Positions 28,272 to 38,993 of a stretch of DNA of 64,000 nt are shown here, one piece after another. A program made the position numbers and the translations under genes. Position 1 is the stretch's first letter. Each line of letters starts with the position of its first letter. The notes beneath the pieces are model-generated. The model was given only the letters and a program-made list of their open reading frames with translations, made no database searches and was not told the origin of the DNA. The stretch is from Fictibacillus arsenicus (GTDB taxonomy: Bacteria; Bacillota; Bacilli; Bacillales; Fictibacillaceae): positions 2,418,001 to 2,482,000 of the forward strand of contig NZ_CP016761.1 in NCBI RefSeq assembly GCF_001642935.1, in the 5' to 3' direction.

Positions 28272-29309
28272 TTACGTAAAATACTCAATCTCGGCTTGCG
28301 GAAACATGGTATTAATATAATTTTCTACCGTCTCTCGCAGATTTGTGGCTTGATCGTCTTGATACACATACTTGCCTATTCCATATTTGCCCCACTTGTA
28401 TTTACGTTCTTCCTCGTTCATTTCGAGCTTGCTTTTCGGATAATTTTTTTCGATTACCCTTTTGGCGGGCTTTGTAAAACGGTGCTGAATCAGTTCAAAA
28501 GTTAAATCGTTTGTTAAATGTTTTGGGAGCTTAGCCTCTAATATATCAAAAAGCTCTTTATACCCCTCTTCCCAATCCTTATGAAGATAAAGCGGTGCCA
28601 CAATAAAACCTAATGGGTATCCGGCTTCAGCTACTTTTATGGCAGCATTGATTCTTTCCTCTAATGGGCTTGTGCCTAATTCAAAGTTTTTGATTACATA
28701 ATGTGAATTAATACTAAATCGAAACCTTGTCCGTCCTTGATGATTGGCGTCCAGCAAATGATCAACATGATGATATTTCGTTGTGAAACGAAGTCTTCCT
28801 AAGTCCGTTTGACCAAAAAATTCAATCGCTTTTTTCAGAGAGTGGGTAAGGTGATCAATTCCAACGATATCTGATGTACATGACGCCTCAAACCGCGTAA
28901 CCTCTGGTGCTCTTTCCTGCATATACTTTTCAGCCTGAGCAAAGATTTCGTCTGTGTTTACATAAGTTCTTAAATAAGGCTTGCTGCCAAGGGTGGTTTG
29001 CAGATAACAATAATGACAATGTCCCATACATCCAGTTGCAAGAGGTATTGCATATTCAGCTGACGGTTTTGACGTATCAAATTTTAAAGTTTTTCGAATA
29101 CCGACAACAAGCGTTGACTTTGCGGTTCTGTACTTTTGAAAATCGTTATCTCCAGGCAAGTCACGTATTTGATTATGTGAAGTTGTCTCTCTTATTTCAA
29201 CTTCGAGCTTACTGAACTTATCGAAAAGCTCTTTGCCTAATGGATATTCAAGTGCACGCGGTTCAAAATAAATGAGCTGTGGCATAAACGGTTTATTAGC
29301 ACCGGCCAT
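28272..29309 (-). CDS. splB: Spore photoproduct lyase
   Basis: Radical-SAM enzyme that reverses the thymine dimer (spore photoproduct) during germination. 345 residues with the cluster motif CMGHCHYC, and the H-donor Cys in RFEASCTSDIVG. The start at 29309 has GGGGG eight bases upstream; five further codons are open. Family-length and nearly collinear with B. subtilis SplB. No splA-like gene is seen next to it. Confidence 0.97.
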   Translation of the reverse strand: MAGANKPFMPQLIYFEPRALEYPLGKELFDKFSKLEVEIRETTSHNQIRDLPGDNDFQKYRTAKSTLVVGIRKTLKFDTSKPSAEYAIPLATGCMGHCHYCYLQTTLGSKPYLRTYVNTDEIFAQAEKYMQERAPEVTRFEASCTSDIVGIDHLTHSLKKAIEFFGQTDLGRLRFTTKYHHVDHLLDANHQGRTRFRFSINSHYVIKNFELGTSPLEERINAAIKVAEAGYPLGFIVAPLYLHKDWEEGYKELFDILEAKLPKHLTNDLTFELIQHRFTKPAKRVIEKNYPKSKLEMNEEERKYKWGKYGIGKYVYQDDQATNLRETVENYINTMFPQAEIEYFT

Positions 29310-29407
29310 TTTACATACCCCCAAAATTCACAAATGATGAGGTTAGTATGTCCTAATATTGGCAAATGAAAAGAAGGAACCATTTCCAGTTCCTTCTTGC
29401 AATTCGT

Positions 29408-32400
29408 TTATAGTCCGCACTTTAATTGTGCATTACAGTTCGTACAAGTATTGCAGCCGCCGATTTCTTTTACTTTTCCCTTTCGGCAGACAGGACATGT
29501 GTTGCCTACTTCGTTACCGATTGTAACATCTGTTGAACGAAGGTCAGTAATCGTATCAAGAATGACGACTTTTTTCTTTTCTTCTTCCATTCCAAGGTCG
29601 ATCTCAGTTTGTTCAAATGTTTCTTCAGCTTTAAGAGTCAGAACTTGCGCATCACGGCTTCCATCAACATAAACAGTTCCGCCTTTTGCGCCGCCTTTAT
29701 ACAAACGCTCATAAACTTTCTGAACTTGATCAACTGTATATCCTTTTGGTGCATTTACCGTTTTGGAGATTGAACTGTCCACCCAGCGCTGAATGACACA
29801 TTGTGTATCCGCATGTGCTTCTGGGGCAAGCTCCATCGCTGCAACAAACCATTCAGGAAGTTCATTTTCATTAGCTTCCGGATTATTATCGAGATATTCT
29901 TTTACAATATCAGCTTTCACTTCAATAAACTTCCCAAGGCGTCCACTGCGGAAGTATGAGAATGAGAAGTAAGGCTCTAGCCCTGTTGAGACTCCGACCA
30001 TGGTCCCGGTGCTTCCAGTAGGAGCCACCGTTAACAAATGGGAGTTGCGAATTCCGTATTGTAAAATATCTTTTCGCACATCTTCAGGCAGCTTTTTCAT
30101 GTATCCTGTTTCAACAAAACGATTTCGAAGGTCATTAGTAGCTGTTTCTGTCTCACCTTCTAAGAATGGGAAGCTTCCCTTTTCTTTAGCAAGCTCGATC
30201 GAAGTTTTATAAGCGGTAACTGCGATCGTCTCAAAAATTTGATCCACAAGTTTATTTCCTTCTTCAGATCCATAAACCGTTTCACAGTAGATAAGCAGAT
30301 CATGAAGTCCCATTACACCTAGTCCGACACGGCGCTCGCCTAATGCCTGAACGCGGTTTGGTTCTAAGAAATATGGTGTTGCGTCAATTACGTTGTCTTG
30401 CATTCGTACGCCGACTTCAACAGTTTGTTTCAACTTCTCAAAGTCGACCTTCTTGTTTTCTTTATCAGCCATATTCCCGAGGTTTACAGCAGCTAAATTA
30501 CAAACAGAATATGGTGCAAGTGGTTGTTCCAGTTTTTTGTTATCACAGGGGCTTTTTATCCCCTGCTTCTGGAGGTTGATTTCCCTCATCCCTTTTTAAG
30601 GTACGACCAGTCAATTCTGGTCCAGCTCAGCATATCTTTTCACTATTAGAAATGGTATCTTTCATGAATTCAAGAAACTTTTTTCTGCCTTTATCTTCAC
30701 CAAATATTGATGCAGAAATAACTCTAAAGTCTTTAACTCCAAAATTTAATTGTATGTGATGCATTAAAGGGGCAAGATTTGTTTTAATCTTATTATATGG
30801 TGTATTAATTACTAATTCTTTATTTTCTTTTGCCCATTCTATAACAAAGGATTTAATCTCATTTTTTACTTGTTGACGATTGTATACGTACTGTTTTGTT
30901 GCCCTTTGTATATTCATTTTTGCAGCACATTTTTGTTTACAATGTTTACTTTTAGAAGTTTTCAGACATTTGAATTTATCGCCACATACAACACATAATC
31001 TTTCTACTCTAGGCACCTTTATTTTCCCTTTTTGTGTTAGTCCACTTTTTCTTAATCCCTCAATCATTCTTTGTTTTGAAAGACTATTTGACTCCCACAG
31101 CTTTTTAGTGTGTCTACCAATTAGTTTTTTCGTATCAGTATTATGTTTGAGAGATAAATGAGGATTTAGTTTGCCTTTGAGTGTTTTATTAATAGTTGTT
31201 TCTGGTGAATTGATCCACTCTTGGATAGTAAAGTGGAATGAACATGGCATTTGTTTCTTATAAATATTTAAAAGGTCTCTATATGATAACAATTGGCATT
31301 CTACATCAATTAGGTGTGAGACTTTATCCAATATGATTTTCGCAGAAGACAATGCTGTCTTTTGTCTTGATTTAATCTCAACATCTTTGTAAGTTCATTA
31401 TCCTCGTTATAAATAAAGAAATCCGGTTTATAAATACTCGAACCCAGATCGTACACCTCTGTCTCATAAGTCCATTTCACACTCATGTGATTTAGGTATT
31501 TGGCATAAGCGTATTCGTATGAACTTCTTAAATAATAACCAGAATAATAGCCACCATATCCTCTATTCATATAGAAACCCCAATTACCATTTATTTAAAT
31601 AGTGCTGCGGCCTCTTGGGGGAATTATATTCTGATTCCTCAGTTTCATCCCCTATGCGTTGCCCCTGACTAAACTTTTACATTTAATCTTCGGTTCGGAT
31701 TAGGATTCTCACCCTTCCCGCTTAGTTCCGCAGTTTTTAACGTGAGGCAATTTAAGCCACCTTACCACACGGATTAGTAGCTACAACTTTTTGTCCATAT
31801 GCTGTAGCGTTCGTCATGTCATTCGCATTATCGATAAAGAAGATACCAGGTTCTGCAGAGTATGTTGCACAAATGTTGATCAGGCTCCAAAGTTCACGTG
31901 CTTTAATACGTTTATAAACACGAATTCCGTAACCTTTTTCTTCCCAAACACGAACATCTCCAATTTCGTGCCACTCATTATTGTAAGCTTCCATTTCCTC
32001 AGGAGAGTATGCTTCAACACTTGGGAAACGCAGACTATAATCACCATCATTATCTACCGCTTCCATAAATTCTTTCGTGATTGTTACGGAAATATTAGCT
32101 CCTGTCAGGAACTCTGAATTATGAACACTGTAAGTACCGCCGTCGCGAAGCATCGTTTCTGCATCGCGTAAAACATCAGAGTCAAAACCGCCTGTTCCTG
32201 GAATATCTTTATAACGTAGAATTCCTTCGTACATTGCTTTTTGAGCTGGTGTTAACGGTGTGAACTTCAGCTTATCTTGTGCGACTTGTTTTATCTTCTC
32301 GTCGTTCGTATTTTCAATCAAATAACGCAAAATACGGGGATTTTGCATTTTAGAAATAATGAAGTCAATAATGTCAGGATGCCAGTCTGCAAGCATGATC

Positions 32401-33203
32401 ATTTGCGCCCCTCTGCGCGATCCACCTTGCTCAACCAGATGCGTCAGTTTCGCAATATCATCCAGCCAGGATACTGACCCTGATGATTTACCGTTTACGC
32501 CTCGTGCCAGTGCATTTTTTGGTCTAAGTGTTGATCCGTTCGTTCCAACGCCGCCGCCCCGGCTCATGATCTCCATTACTTGCTTGCGATGATCTGAGAT
32601 TCCTTCACGCGAGTCTTTTACATATGGCATAACGTAGCAGTTAAAATACGTTACGTCTGTTTCTGCTCCTGCACCGTAAAGAACTCGTCCAGCCGGTACG
32701 AAGTTCATTTCAGAAAGTTCTTTATAGAACTTCTCGAACGATTCCTGGCGCTTTTCCTCTGTCGTTTCAACAGATGCTAATCCTGTGGCATTCCTTAGCG
32801 CAATCTGCTCGTAGAATACTTCCAGCGGCTTGTCCATCACATCGAGTGAACGTGTAATAAGTCCTGTTTCTGCTTCTTCCGGTTTTTCAAGTACTGCTTT
32901 GAATTCATCCTCAACTAAAACTACTGCATTTTTATCGTCCCAGTTGACTGATTGAATATAGCCAAGTCCTCTCGCCGGAAATTTCGGATCTTCTTTGACC
33001 GTTAAAACAACAAAATCACCCGGTTTGAGTGTTTTCTTTTCTGTGTCTTTAAAACTGTATCGATCAAGCATCACCAGTCGTGAAACACCTTTATGAGTCG
33101 TTTTCATTGTGGATGATACGGGATGTACTTGTGGAAATTGTGCTATATCTTGATTAAGAGCTTCGTAGTCGATACCCTTTTTAACAGTGGCAACTGTGTC
33201 CAT
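29408..33203 (-). CDS. nrdJ: Adenosylcobalamin-dependent ribonucleotide reductase (class II), split by a group I intron
   Basis: Reduces ribonucleotides to deoxyribonucleotides with a B12-generated thiyl radical, without oxygen. Exon 1 is 33203-31764 (480 codons), exon 2 is 30529-29408 (373 codons and stop); joined, 853 residues, in frame. Joining restores NPCG-EQPLAPYSVCN, the catalytic loop with Asn, radical Cys and Glu. Exon 1 has the early Cys in VTYFNCYVMPY and the loop RGGGVGTNGS. Exon 2 has GSTGTMVGVSTGLEPYFSFS and the C-terminal redox tail with TCPVCRKGK and GCNTCTNCNAQLKCG. AAGGAGGAG precedes the ATG. No cobalamin riboswitch is seen upstream; NrdR-like boxes are. Confidence 0.95.
30530..31763 (-). 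ncRNA. Group I self-splicing intron in nrdJ
   Basis: The 1234-nt insert interrupts nrdJ between the Gly and Glu codons of NPCGE. At the 5' splice site the exon end CGTGTGGT pairs with intron GCCTCACG (7 of 8, with a U-G pair at the cut) as a P1 helix; the intron ends in G (CTG then GAACAA), as group I introns do. CAGCA (31607-31603) pairs with TGCTG (30632-30628) as P7, the latter inside AAGATATGCTGAG, close to the usual group I S element. Three hairpins near the 3' end (GACCAG/CTGGTC, GAGG/CCTC, CAGGGG/CCCCTG) fit P9 stems. The nuclease ORF lies in the region of P8. Confidence 0.88.
30627..31570 (-). pseudogene. Intron-encoded homing endonuclease, frameshifted
   Basis: Two overlapping frames (31570-31310 and 31352-30627) belong to one broken gene. 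The first has RSSYEYAYAKYL and YKPDFFIYNEDNELTKM; shifting frame near 31382-31388 continues as VEIKSRQKTALSSAKIIL. Together this gives the E, PD and E-x-K pattern of PD-(D/E)XK nucleases, also used by I-Ssp6803I- and I-Bth0305I-type homing enzymes. The second part carries a Cys cluster (CVVCGDKFKC, then HCKQKC) that may bind zinc. The stop codon lies inside the P7 strand of the intron. One indel, or a sequencing error, separates the halves. Confidence 0.75.
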
Positions 33204-33240
33204 ATTTCTCCTCCTTTTTCATATTCTCACACATGGTGAA

Positions 33241-33302
33241 TGTCTATATCTTGTATGTATTTCTTCTACCCCTATACTATATATACGTAAACACCATGTC
33301 AA
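33241..33302 (-). promoter_or_regulatory. nrdJ promoter with two NrdR-like boxes
   Basis: Minus strand TTGACA (33302-33297), 17-base spacer, TAGTAT (33279-33274). Two palindrome-like sites with cores CTATATCTTG (33244-33253) and CTATATATAC (33277-33286) resemble the NrdR box (acaCwAtATaTwGtgt). They are 33 bp apart, about three helical turns as in known pairs, and the second covers the -10. The remaining 250 bases up to lipM are AT-rich with nothing else I recognise. Confidence 0.55.
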
Positions 33303-33523
33303 AGAAAAAATCTTGTCAAACTTGAAATCAAGAGTAATTACTAGAATATCAAAGAGAAAAGAATAATTTATATGATTTTATTTAATATTTGGCTAAATAC
33401 TAGATTTGTATTATATGGAAGTTTTATAATCCTATATAAAACAAAGGTTTTCTCAATATCCTTCTTTTTTATAAAAAAAATTAATTTCTTGACTTCTTTT
33501 TGTTTAATTCTTTTCCAAAAAGA

Positions 33524-33556
33524 AAAAATCGAGACCTCTTTTGAGGTTTCGATTTT
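33524..33556 (-). terminator. Terminator of lipM
   Basis: AAAATCGAGACCTC pairs with GAGGTTTCGATTTT around TTTT, with T-rich sequence on the minus strand beyond. Confidence 0.88.
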
Positions 33557-33562
33557 CTATTT

Positions 33563-34399
33563 TTATCTTCTAAAAGTCCATTCGTCATTTCTATATCTTG
33601 TGTCTGCAATACGTTCTACTTCAGCCCATTGTTCTTCCGTTAACGTATAGGGAATAAGATTAATATTCAATCCATCTTCAAATCCTTTTTTGAAGGCTGT
33701 TTTTGCACCATTAATCGTAACAGGTGAATCTAGCAGATCATTAATAGCTACTGCCTTTTTCTTAAAAGCATCTTGCATTCTTTCTCGCAGACGGTCACTG
33801 GAATACTTAAATAAATCAAAGAGTTTATCTTCCTCTAGATCTAATAAAATAGAACCATGCTGAAGGATGACGCCTTTTTGTCTTGTTTGAGCGCTTCCAG
33901 CAACTTTTCTTCCTTCAACAACTAATTCATACCAGGAAGGTGCATCGAAACAAACAGCTGAACGAGGATTTTTTAAACCTTCGCGCTCTTCATCGGTTTT
34001 TGGAACCGCAAAATATGCATCCAGTCCTAATCCTTGAAAACCTTCTTTAATGCCTTCAGAGATAACTCTATAAGCCTCTGTAACAGATTGCGGCATGGCA
34101 TCATGATCTTCAGAAACGATTACACTGTATGTCAGCTCCTGATCATGAAGGACCCCGCGTCCGCCAGTTGGACGTCTAACAAAGCCTAAATTATATTTTT
34201 TTACGGCATCAAGATTTATCTCTTTTTCTACTTTTTGAAAATAACCAATGGACAAGGTTGCTGGATTCCAGCCGTAAAAACGGATAACAGGAGGGATTTT
34301 CCCTTCGCTATGCCATGTTAATAAAGCTTCATCCATCGCCATATTAATCGCTGGTTCACAGTTACCTGAATCAATGTAATACCAATTTTCTTTTTCCAT
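33563..34399 (-). CDS. lipM: Octanoyl-[GcvH]:protein N-octanoyltransferase LipM
   Basis: Transfers octanoate from acyl carrier protein to GcvH, the first step of lipoate assembly. 278 residues, the same as B. subtilis LipM. Motifs: [18 protein letters not shown], the catalytic Cys in [13 protein letters not shown], and the Lys in [15 protein letters not shown]. The start at 34399 has GGGAG; six more codons are open. Functionally tied to the glycine cleavage genes nearby, although gcvH itself is not in the window. Confidence 0.96.
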   Translation of the reverse strand: MEKENWYYIDSGNCEPAINMAMDEALLTWHSEGKIPPVIRFYGWNPATLSIGYFQKVEKEINLDAVKKYNLGFVRRPTGGRGVLHDQELTYSVIVSEDHDAMPQSVTEAYRVISEGIKEGFQGLGLDAYFAVPKTDEEREGLKNPRSAVCFDAPSWYELVVEGRKVAGSAQTRQKGVILQHGSILLDLEEDKLFDLFKYSSDRLRERMQDAFKKKAVAINDLLDSPVTINGAKTAFKKGFEDGLNINLIPYTLTEEQWAEVERIADTRYRNDEWTFRR

Positions 34400-34487
34400 G
34401 TTTTCGTCTCCCTGCAATTCTATCGTAACTAGTGTACCAAATTCGGTGATTGTGTCAAAAACAATCGCTTAAATCCTATTATTTTCT

Positions 34488-34516
34488 TTGCCTATCGGGT
34501 CCAGCACCGCTATAAT
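34488..34516 (+). promoter_or_regulatory. Sigma-A promoter of yqhL
   Basis: TTGCCT, a 17-base spacer and a perfect TATAAT, ending 32 bases before the yqhL start. Confidence 0.65.
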
Positions 34517-34548
34517 TGGGGTAGATTGTTTAAAGGAGTGCAAGCATT

Positions 34549-34929
34549 ATGGAATGGATAATTTTAATAGTTATTATTGTTGTAGCAATACTTGCTTATG
34601 TTGTTACTATGGGACTCTATCAAAAGAAATTTTTAAAAACTCTAAATGAAGAAGAGTTTAAAGCAGGATACCGTAAAGCTCAGCTAATTGATGTACGTGA
34701 GCCTGAAGAATTTAAAAAAGGGCACATTCTAGGTGCCAGAAATATTCCGTTATCTCAAATGAGACAGCGATTAAAGGAAGTTAGAAACGACCAGCCCGTG
34801 TACCTATACTGCGAGAGCGGATTTAGAAGTGCACGTGCGGCAAACTTCTTAAAGAAGAAAAAATACAGCAACCTGCATCATCTGCAAGGCGGATTCCGCA
34901 AATGGACAGGCCGTGTAAAATCAAACTAA
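34549..34929 (+). CDS. yqhL: Membrane-anchored rhodanese-like protein YqhL
   Basis: 126 residues: N-terminal membrane helix (IILIVIIVVAILAYVVTMG) and a single rhodanese domain with LIDVREPEEFKKGHI and the active-site Cys loop CESGFRSA. Predicted sulfur carrier or transferase facing the cytoplasm; substrate unknown. AAAGGAG precedes the ATG. Convergent with gcvPB, sharing a terminator. Confidence 0.92.
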   Translation: MEWIILIVIIVVAILAYVVTMGLYQKKFLKTLNEEEFKAGYRKAQLIDVREPEEFKKGHILGARNIPLSQMRQRLKEVRNDQPVYLYCESGFRSARAANFLKKKKYSNLHHLQGGFRKWTGRVKSN

Positions 34930-34933
34930 AAAA

Positions 34934-34967
34934 ACAAAGCAGCCCATTTCAGGCTGCTTTTTTGTTT
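34934..34967. terminator. Bidirectional terminator between yqhL and gcvPB
   Basis: AAAGCAGCC/GGCTGCTTT stem with a seven-base loop, A run before and T run after. Confidence 0.9.
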
Positions 34968-34972
34968 GGTTA

Positions 34973-36436
34973 TTAAGCTTGTTTACTGTATTTTAGAATC
35001 GGTTTTCTCGCTGCAGTTGCTTCATCCAGTCGTTTTACCACAGTTGTATGAGGCGCTTCTTGCACCAATTCTGGAGTTTCTTCAGCTTCTTTTGCGATTT
35101 GAATCATCTTTTCGATGAATTCATCAAGTGTTTCTTTGGATTCTGTTTCAGTCGGCTCAATCATAATCGCCTCTTCTACGCTAAGCGGGAAGTAGATCGT
35201 TGGCGGGTGATAGCCAAAGTCGAGCAAACGTTTTGCAATATCAAGAGTTCTTACCCCAAGTTTCTTCTGGCGTCGTCCAGACAATACAAACTCATGCTTA
35301 CAGTGCTGTGTAAAAGGAAGGTCGAAGTGCGGCTCTAATCGGCGCATCATATAGTTTGCGTTCAGAACAGCATTCTCTGAAACTTGATGCAGACCATCTG
35401 GACCCATTGTCATGATGTACGTGAATGCACGAACATTGATTCCAAAGTTTCCGTAAAATGGCTTCACTCGTCCGATAGATTGCGGTCTGTTGTATTCAAA
35501 CTTATATACATCGTCCTCTTTTACAAGTACTGGTTTCGGCAAGAACGGGATAAGATCCGCTTTTACACCTACAGGGCCAGATCCAGGACCTCCGCCGCCA
35601 TGGGGACCAGTAAATGTTTTATGCAAGTTAAGGTGAACAACATCAAAGCCCATATCTCCAGGTCTTGCAAAGCCTAGGATAGCATTTGCGTTTGCTCCGT
35701 CATAATAGAGCTTTCCGCCAGCTTCGTGAATGATTTTCGCCATTTCTAAAATATGCTCTTCAAAAAGACCAAGAGTGTTTGGATTCGTTAGCATCAATGC
35801 TGCTACATCTTGGTCCACAACACGTTTCAAATCTTCTAAGTCAACTAGACCGCGTTCATCTGATTTAACTGTTATCGATTCAAATCCAGCAACTGTTGCA
35901 GAAGCAGGATTAGTTCCGTGAGCTGAGTCAGGTACGATTACCTTTGTTCGGTTAAAGTCACCATTTGCTTCGTGATAAGCACGAATCATCATAAGCCCTG
36001 TCCACTCACCGTGAGCGCCAGCTGCCGGCTGCAATGTTACTTCATCCATACCCGTAATTTCGGCTAATGAAGTTTGGAGACGGTACATCATTTCCATTGC
36101 ACCTTGAACAGTTTCTTCGTCTTGAAGCGGGTGAATATGAGCAAATCCAGGGAAACGTGCAACGTCTTCGTTAATTTTAGGGTTGTATTTCATCGTACAA
36201 GATCCGAGTGGATAAAAACCAGAATCTACACCATGGTTACGGTTTGATAACGCCGTGTAGTGACGGACGATCTGCAGTTCAGAAACCTCAGGCAGTTCAG
36301 GTTCTTCTGTACGCAAATAATCGGAAGGAATAATGGATTCTACATTTACTTCTGGTACATCAAGTTCCGGAATACTATAGCCAACTCGGCCCGGCTTTGA
36401 TAATTCAAAAATTAGTGACTGATGTTCTGTACGCAT
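34973..36436 (-). CDS. gcvPB: Glycine dehydrogenase (decarboxylating) subunit 2
   Basis: C-terminal half of the two-piece P protein: decarboxylates glycine with pyridoxal phosphate and passes aminomethyl to lipoyl-GcvH. 487 residues; PLP Lys in [17 protein letters not shown]; also [12 protein letters not shown] and [18 protein letters not shown] precedes the ATG, which lies inside the end of gcvPA (25-base overlap). Confidence 0.97.
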   Translation of the reverse strand: MRTEHQSLIFELSKPGRVGYSIPELDVPEVNVESIIPSDYLRTEEPELPEVSELQIVRHYTALSNRNHGVDSGFYPLGSCTMKYNPKINEDVARFPGFAHIHPLQDEETVQGAMEMMYRLQTSLAEITGMDEVTLQPAAGAHGEWTGLMMIRAYHEANGDFNRTKVIVPDSAHGTNPASATVAGFESITVKSDERGLVDLEDLKRVVDQDVAALMLTNPNTLGLFEEHILEMAKIIHEAGGKLYYDGANANAILGFARPGDMGFDVVHLNLHKTFTGPHGGGGPGSGPVGVKADLIPFLPKPVLVKEDDVYKFEYNRPQSIGRVKPFYGNFGINVRAFTYIMTMGPDGLHQVSENAVLNANYMMRRLEPHFDLPFTQHCKHEFVLSGRRQKKLGVRTLDIAKRLLDFGYHPPTIYFPLSVEEAIMIEPTETESKETLDEFIEKMIQIAKEAEETPELVQEAPHTTVVKRLDEATAARKPILKYSKQA

Positions 36437-37776
36437 GACAACCCCTCCAATACATTTGCAAGCTGATCGATTTCTTCTTTTGTTCTCATCTCAGTTACCG
36501 CGATAAGCATATGATTTTTCATTTCAGAATAAGAAAGACCTAGATCGTATCCACCGATAATTCCAGATTCTAATAACTTTTGGTTTACTTCTTTAGCAGA
36601 GCATTTAAGTTCGATAACAAATTCATTGAAAAACGATCCTGTAAATGCAGTTTTCAAACCTTTGTCTTCAAGCACTTTCTTTGCGTAGTGTGCTTTTTGA
36701 ATATTTTGGTGCGCCACTTCTTTAACACCTTTTTTACCAAGCGCTGTCATTGCAATAGATGCAGCAAGAGCATTTAGAGCCTGGTTTGAACAGATGTTAC
36801 TTGTTGCTTTATCACGTCTGATATGCTGTTCTCTCGCTTGAAGAGTCAATACAAATCCGCGTTTGCCGTCTTCATCAACAGTCTGTCCCACTAATCTGCC
36901 TGGGACTTTACGCATAAGCTTATTCGTTACAGCAAAGTATCCGCAGTGAGGTCCGCCGAAACCTTGAGCAATACCAAAAGGCTGCGCGTCACCAACAACG
37001 ATGTCCGCTCCAAATTTGCCAGGAGGAGTTAATGCTCCTAATGCAAGTGGATTAGAGGAAACAACGAACATTCCTTTATTTTCATGAATGATTTCTTCAA
37101 TCTCTTTTAATGGCTCGATCTGACCAAAGAAGTTAGGATATTGAACGATAACACAAGCTGTTTCTTCATCAACCGCTGAACGCAATCCGTTTAATGAAGT
37201 TAGACCGTTTTCAGCATCTACTTCCACTACTTCAAGGTGCTGCCCTTTTGCATAGGTTTTCAGAACATCTCTGGATTCCGGATGCACGGATTTTGAAACG
37301 ACGATTTTCTTTCTTCGTGTTTGTGCCGCTGATAACAATCCAGCTTCAGCTAGTGAAGTTCCCCCATCATACATAGAAGAGTTTGCTACATCCATTCCTG
37401 TTAATTCACAAATCATTGTCTGGAATTCAAAGATAGCCTGCAGCTCACCTTGGGAGATTTCTGGCTGATAAGGAGTGTATGCTGTATAGAATTCTGAACG
37501 TAAAAGCATATGGTTCACGATGGATGGTGTGTAATGGTCATAAACACCTGCACCTAAAAAGGAAGCATAATCCTTCGTGTTTTTATTCATGGCCGCAAGC
37601 CTGCCCATTTCTTTTACAAGCTGTGGCTCTGATAATGCTTCTTCGATATCCAGGCGTCCTTTAAAACGAACCTCTTCAGGAATATCTTTAAAAAGCTCTT
37701 CTGTTGTTTCAATTCCAATCGTCTCAAGCATTTCCTTTTTATCTTGATCTGTCATCGGCAAGTAACGGAACGTCAT
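36412..37776 (-). CDS. gcvPA: Glycine dehydrogenase (decarboxylating) subunit 1
   Basis: N-terminal half of the P protein, fold type I but without the PLP lysine. 454 residues: begins [17 protein letters not shown], contains [20 protein letters not shown] and [21 protein letters not shown] upstream; 25 bases after gcvT. Expressed from the riboswitch-controlled gcvT promoter. Confidence 0.97.
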   Translation of the reverse strand: MTFRYLPMTDQDKKEMLETIGIETTEELFKDIPEEVRFKGRLDIEEALSEPQLVKEMGRLAAMNKNTKDYASFLGAGVYDHYTPSIVNHMLLRSEFYTAYTPYQPEISQGELQAIFEFQTMICELTGMDVANSSMYDGGTSLAEAGLLSAAQTRRKKIVVSKSVHPESRDVLKTYAKGQHLEVVEVDAENGLTSLNGLRSAVDEETACVIVQYPNFFGQIEPLKEIEEIIHENKGMFVVSSNPLALGALTPPGKFGADIVVGDAQPFGIAQGFGGPHCGYFAVTNKLMRKVPGRLVGQTVDEDGKRGFVLTLQAREQHIRRDKATSNICSNQALNALAASIAMTALGKKGVKEVAHQNIQKAHYAKKVLEDKGLKTAFTGSFFNEFVIELKCSAKEVNQKLLESGIIGGYDLGLSYSEMKNHMLIAVTEMRTKEEIDQLANVLEGLSCVQNISH

Positions 37777-37801
37777 TGTTTGTCCTCCTTATTAAAACGA
37801 T

Positions 37802-38902
37802 TTATTTTCCACGTTTATAAAATGGTGATGCTGCCACTTTTGCTTTTAAGCGTTTTTGGCGAATTTGCACTTCAACTTCTGTGCCAAGTTCGCTGTATTC
37901 CTTGTCAATAAGTACAAGTCCCAGGTTCTTCTTTAGTGAAGGAGATTGGGTGCCAGTAGTTACTTCACCGATCTTCTTATCCCCTTTAAACACTTCATAA
38001 TGAGAACGAGGAATACCTTTATCGATCATCTCAATACCAACAAGCTTACGAGGTGCTCCATTTTTCTTTTGATCAGCAAGCACTTCTTTCCCGATAAAGT
38101 CTGCATCTTTATCCGTCTTCACTGCAAATCCAATACCAGCTTCAATCGGCGTGATATCTTTTGTCAGCTCCTGCCCGTAAAGTGCAAGTTTCGCTTCAAA
38201 ACGAAGCGTGTCACGTGCACCTAGACCTGCTGGCAGCAACCCATCTTCGCTTCCCGCTTCTAATACGGATTTCCATAGTTTTTCAGCATTAGCTGTTTTT
38301 AAATAAATCTCAAATCCATCTTCACCTGTGTAACCTGTTCTAGATACTAACGAAGGGATACCAGCTAGCGATACATCTTCTTTGAAACGGAAGAAGCCGA
38401 TTTCAGAGAGGTCAGTATCTGTCAGCTTTTGAAGAATCATTTCAGCTTTTGGTCCTTGAATAGCAAGCTGCGCATATTCAGATGACACATTAACAAGCTC
38501 TACACCTTCAGTTTTGTGACTGTTTAGCCATTCGAAATCTTTTTCAATATTTGAGGCATTCACAACTAGCAAATAGTCATTTTCATCTCTTTTATAAATC
38601 AAGAGATCATCTACAGTTCCGCCGTTTTCATAGCACATCGCCGTATATTGCGCCTGTCCATTTTGAAGTTTAGAAACATCATTCGTCATTGTATATTGCA
38701 AGAATGATAGTGCATTTGGTCCTTTTACTTCGAACTCACCCATGTGGGAAACATCAAATAAACCTGCTTGAGTACGTACAGCCTCATGTTCCTCTTTAAT
38801 ACTTGAAAACTGAACTGGCAATTCCCAGCCACCGAAATCAATAACTTTTCCACCGTGTTCTTTATAAGTGTTAAATAACGGCGTGCGCAACAATGTAGCC
38901 AT
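37802..38902 (-). CDS. gcvT: Glycine cleavage system T protein (aminomethyltransferase)
   Basis: Takes the aminomethyl group from lipoyl-GcvH to tetrahydrofolate, giving methylene-THF and ammonia. 366 residues: [12 protein letters not shown], the catalytic Asp region [17 protein letters not shown], and [14 protein letters not shown]. The start at 38902 has AAGGAGG; twelve codons upstream are open. First gene of gcvT-gcvPA-gcvPB, behind a glycine riboswitch. Confidence 0.97.
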   Translation of the reverse strand: MATLLRTPLFNTYKEHGGKVIDFGGWELPVQFSSIKEEHEAVRTQAGLFDVSHMGEFEVKGPNALSFLQYTMTNDVSKLQNGQAQYTAMCYENGGTVDDLLIYKRDENDYLLVVNASNIEKDFEWLNSHKTEGVELVNVSSEYAQLAIQGPKAEMILQKLTDTDLSEIGFFRFKEDVSLAGIPSLVSRTGYTGEDGFEIYLKTANAEKLWKSVLEAGSEDGLLPAGLGARDTLRFEAKLALYGQELTKDITPIEAGIGFAVKTDKDADFIGKEVLADQKKNGAPRKLVGIEMIDKGIPRSHYEVFKGDKKIGEVTTGTQSPSLKKNLGLVLIDKEYSELGTEVEVQIRQKRLKAKVAASPFYKRGK

Positions 38903-38948
38903 GTGAATTCCTCCTTTTTCATACTTTAAAATTTTCAATCAATTTTGG

Positions 38949-38993
38949 ACAAAAAAAGGACAGAGAGACCCCTTAAAAAGGGATCCTCTGTCC
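38949..38993 (-). terminator. Intrinsic terminator of the glycine riboswitch
   Basis: Minus strand GGACAGAG pairs with CTCTGTCC around an inner AAGGG/CCCTT-type stem, then TTTTTTT. The upstream arm (38993-38986) is also the closing strand of the second aptamer, so glycine binding would compete with the terminator. Confidence 0.85.

Noticed and set aside
31310-31352. Programmed frameshift in the intron nuclease
   Set aside because: No slippery heptamer or stimulatory structure is visible at the crossing; a plain indel is simpler.
30530-31763. Intein rather than intron in nrdJ
   Set aside because: Stop codons interrupt the frame within a few codons of the junction, and the insert folds as a group I intron with U-G at the 5' splice site; inteins must stay in frame.
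33204-33562. Cobalamin riboswitch before nrdJ
   Set aside because: No B12-box-like sequence and no GC-rich fold; the region is AT-rich with only a promoter and the NrdR-like boxes.
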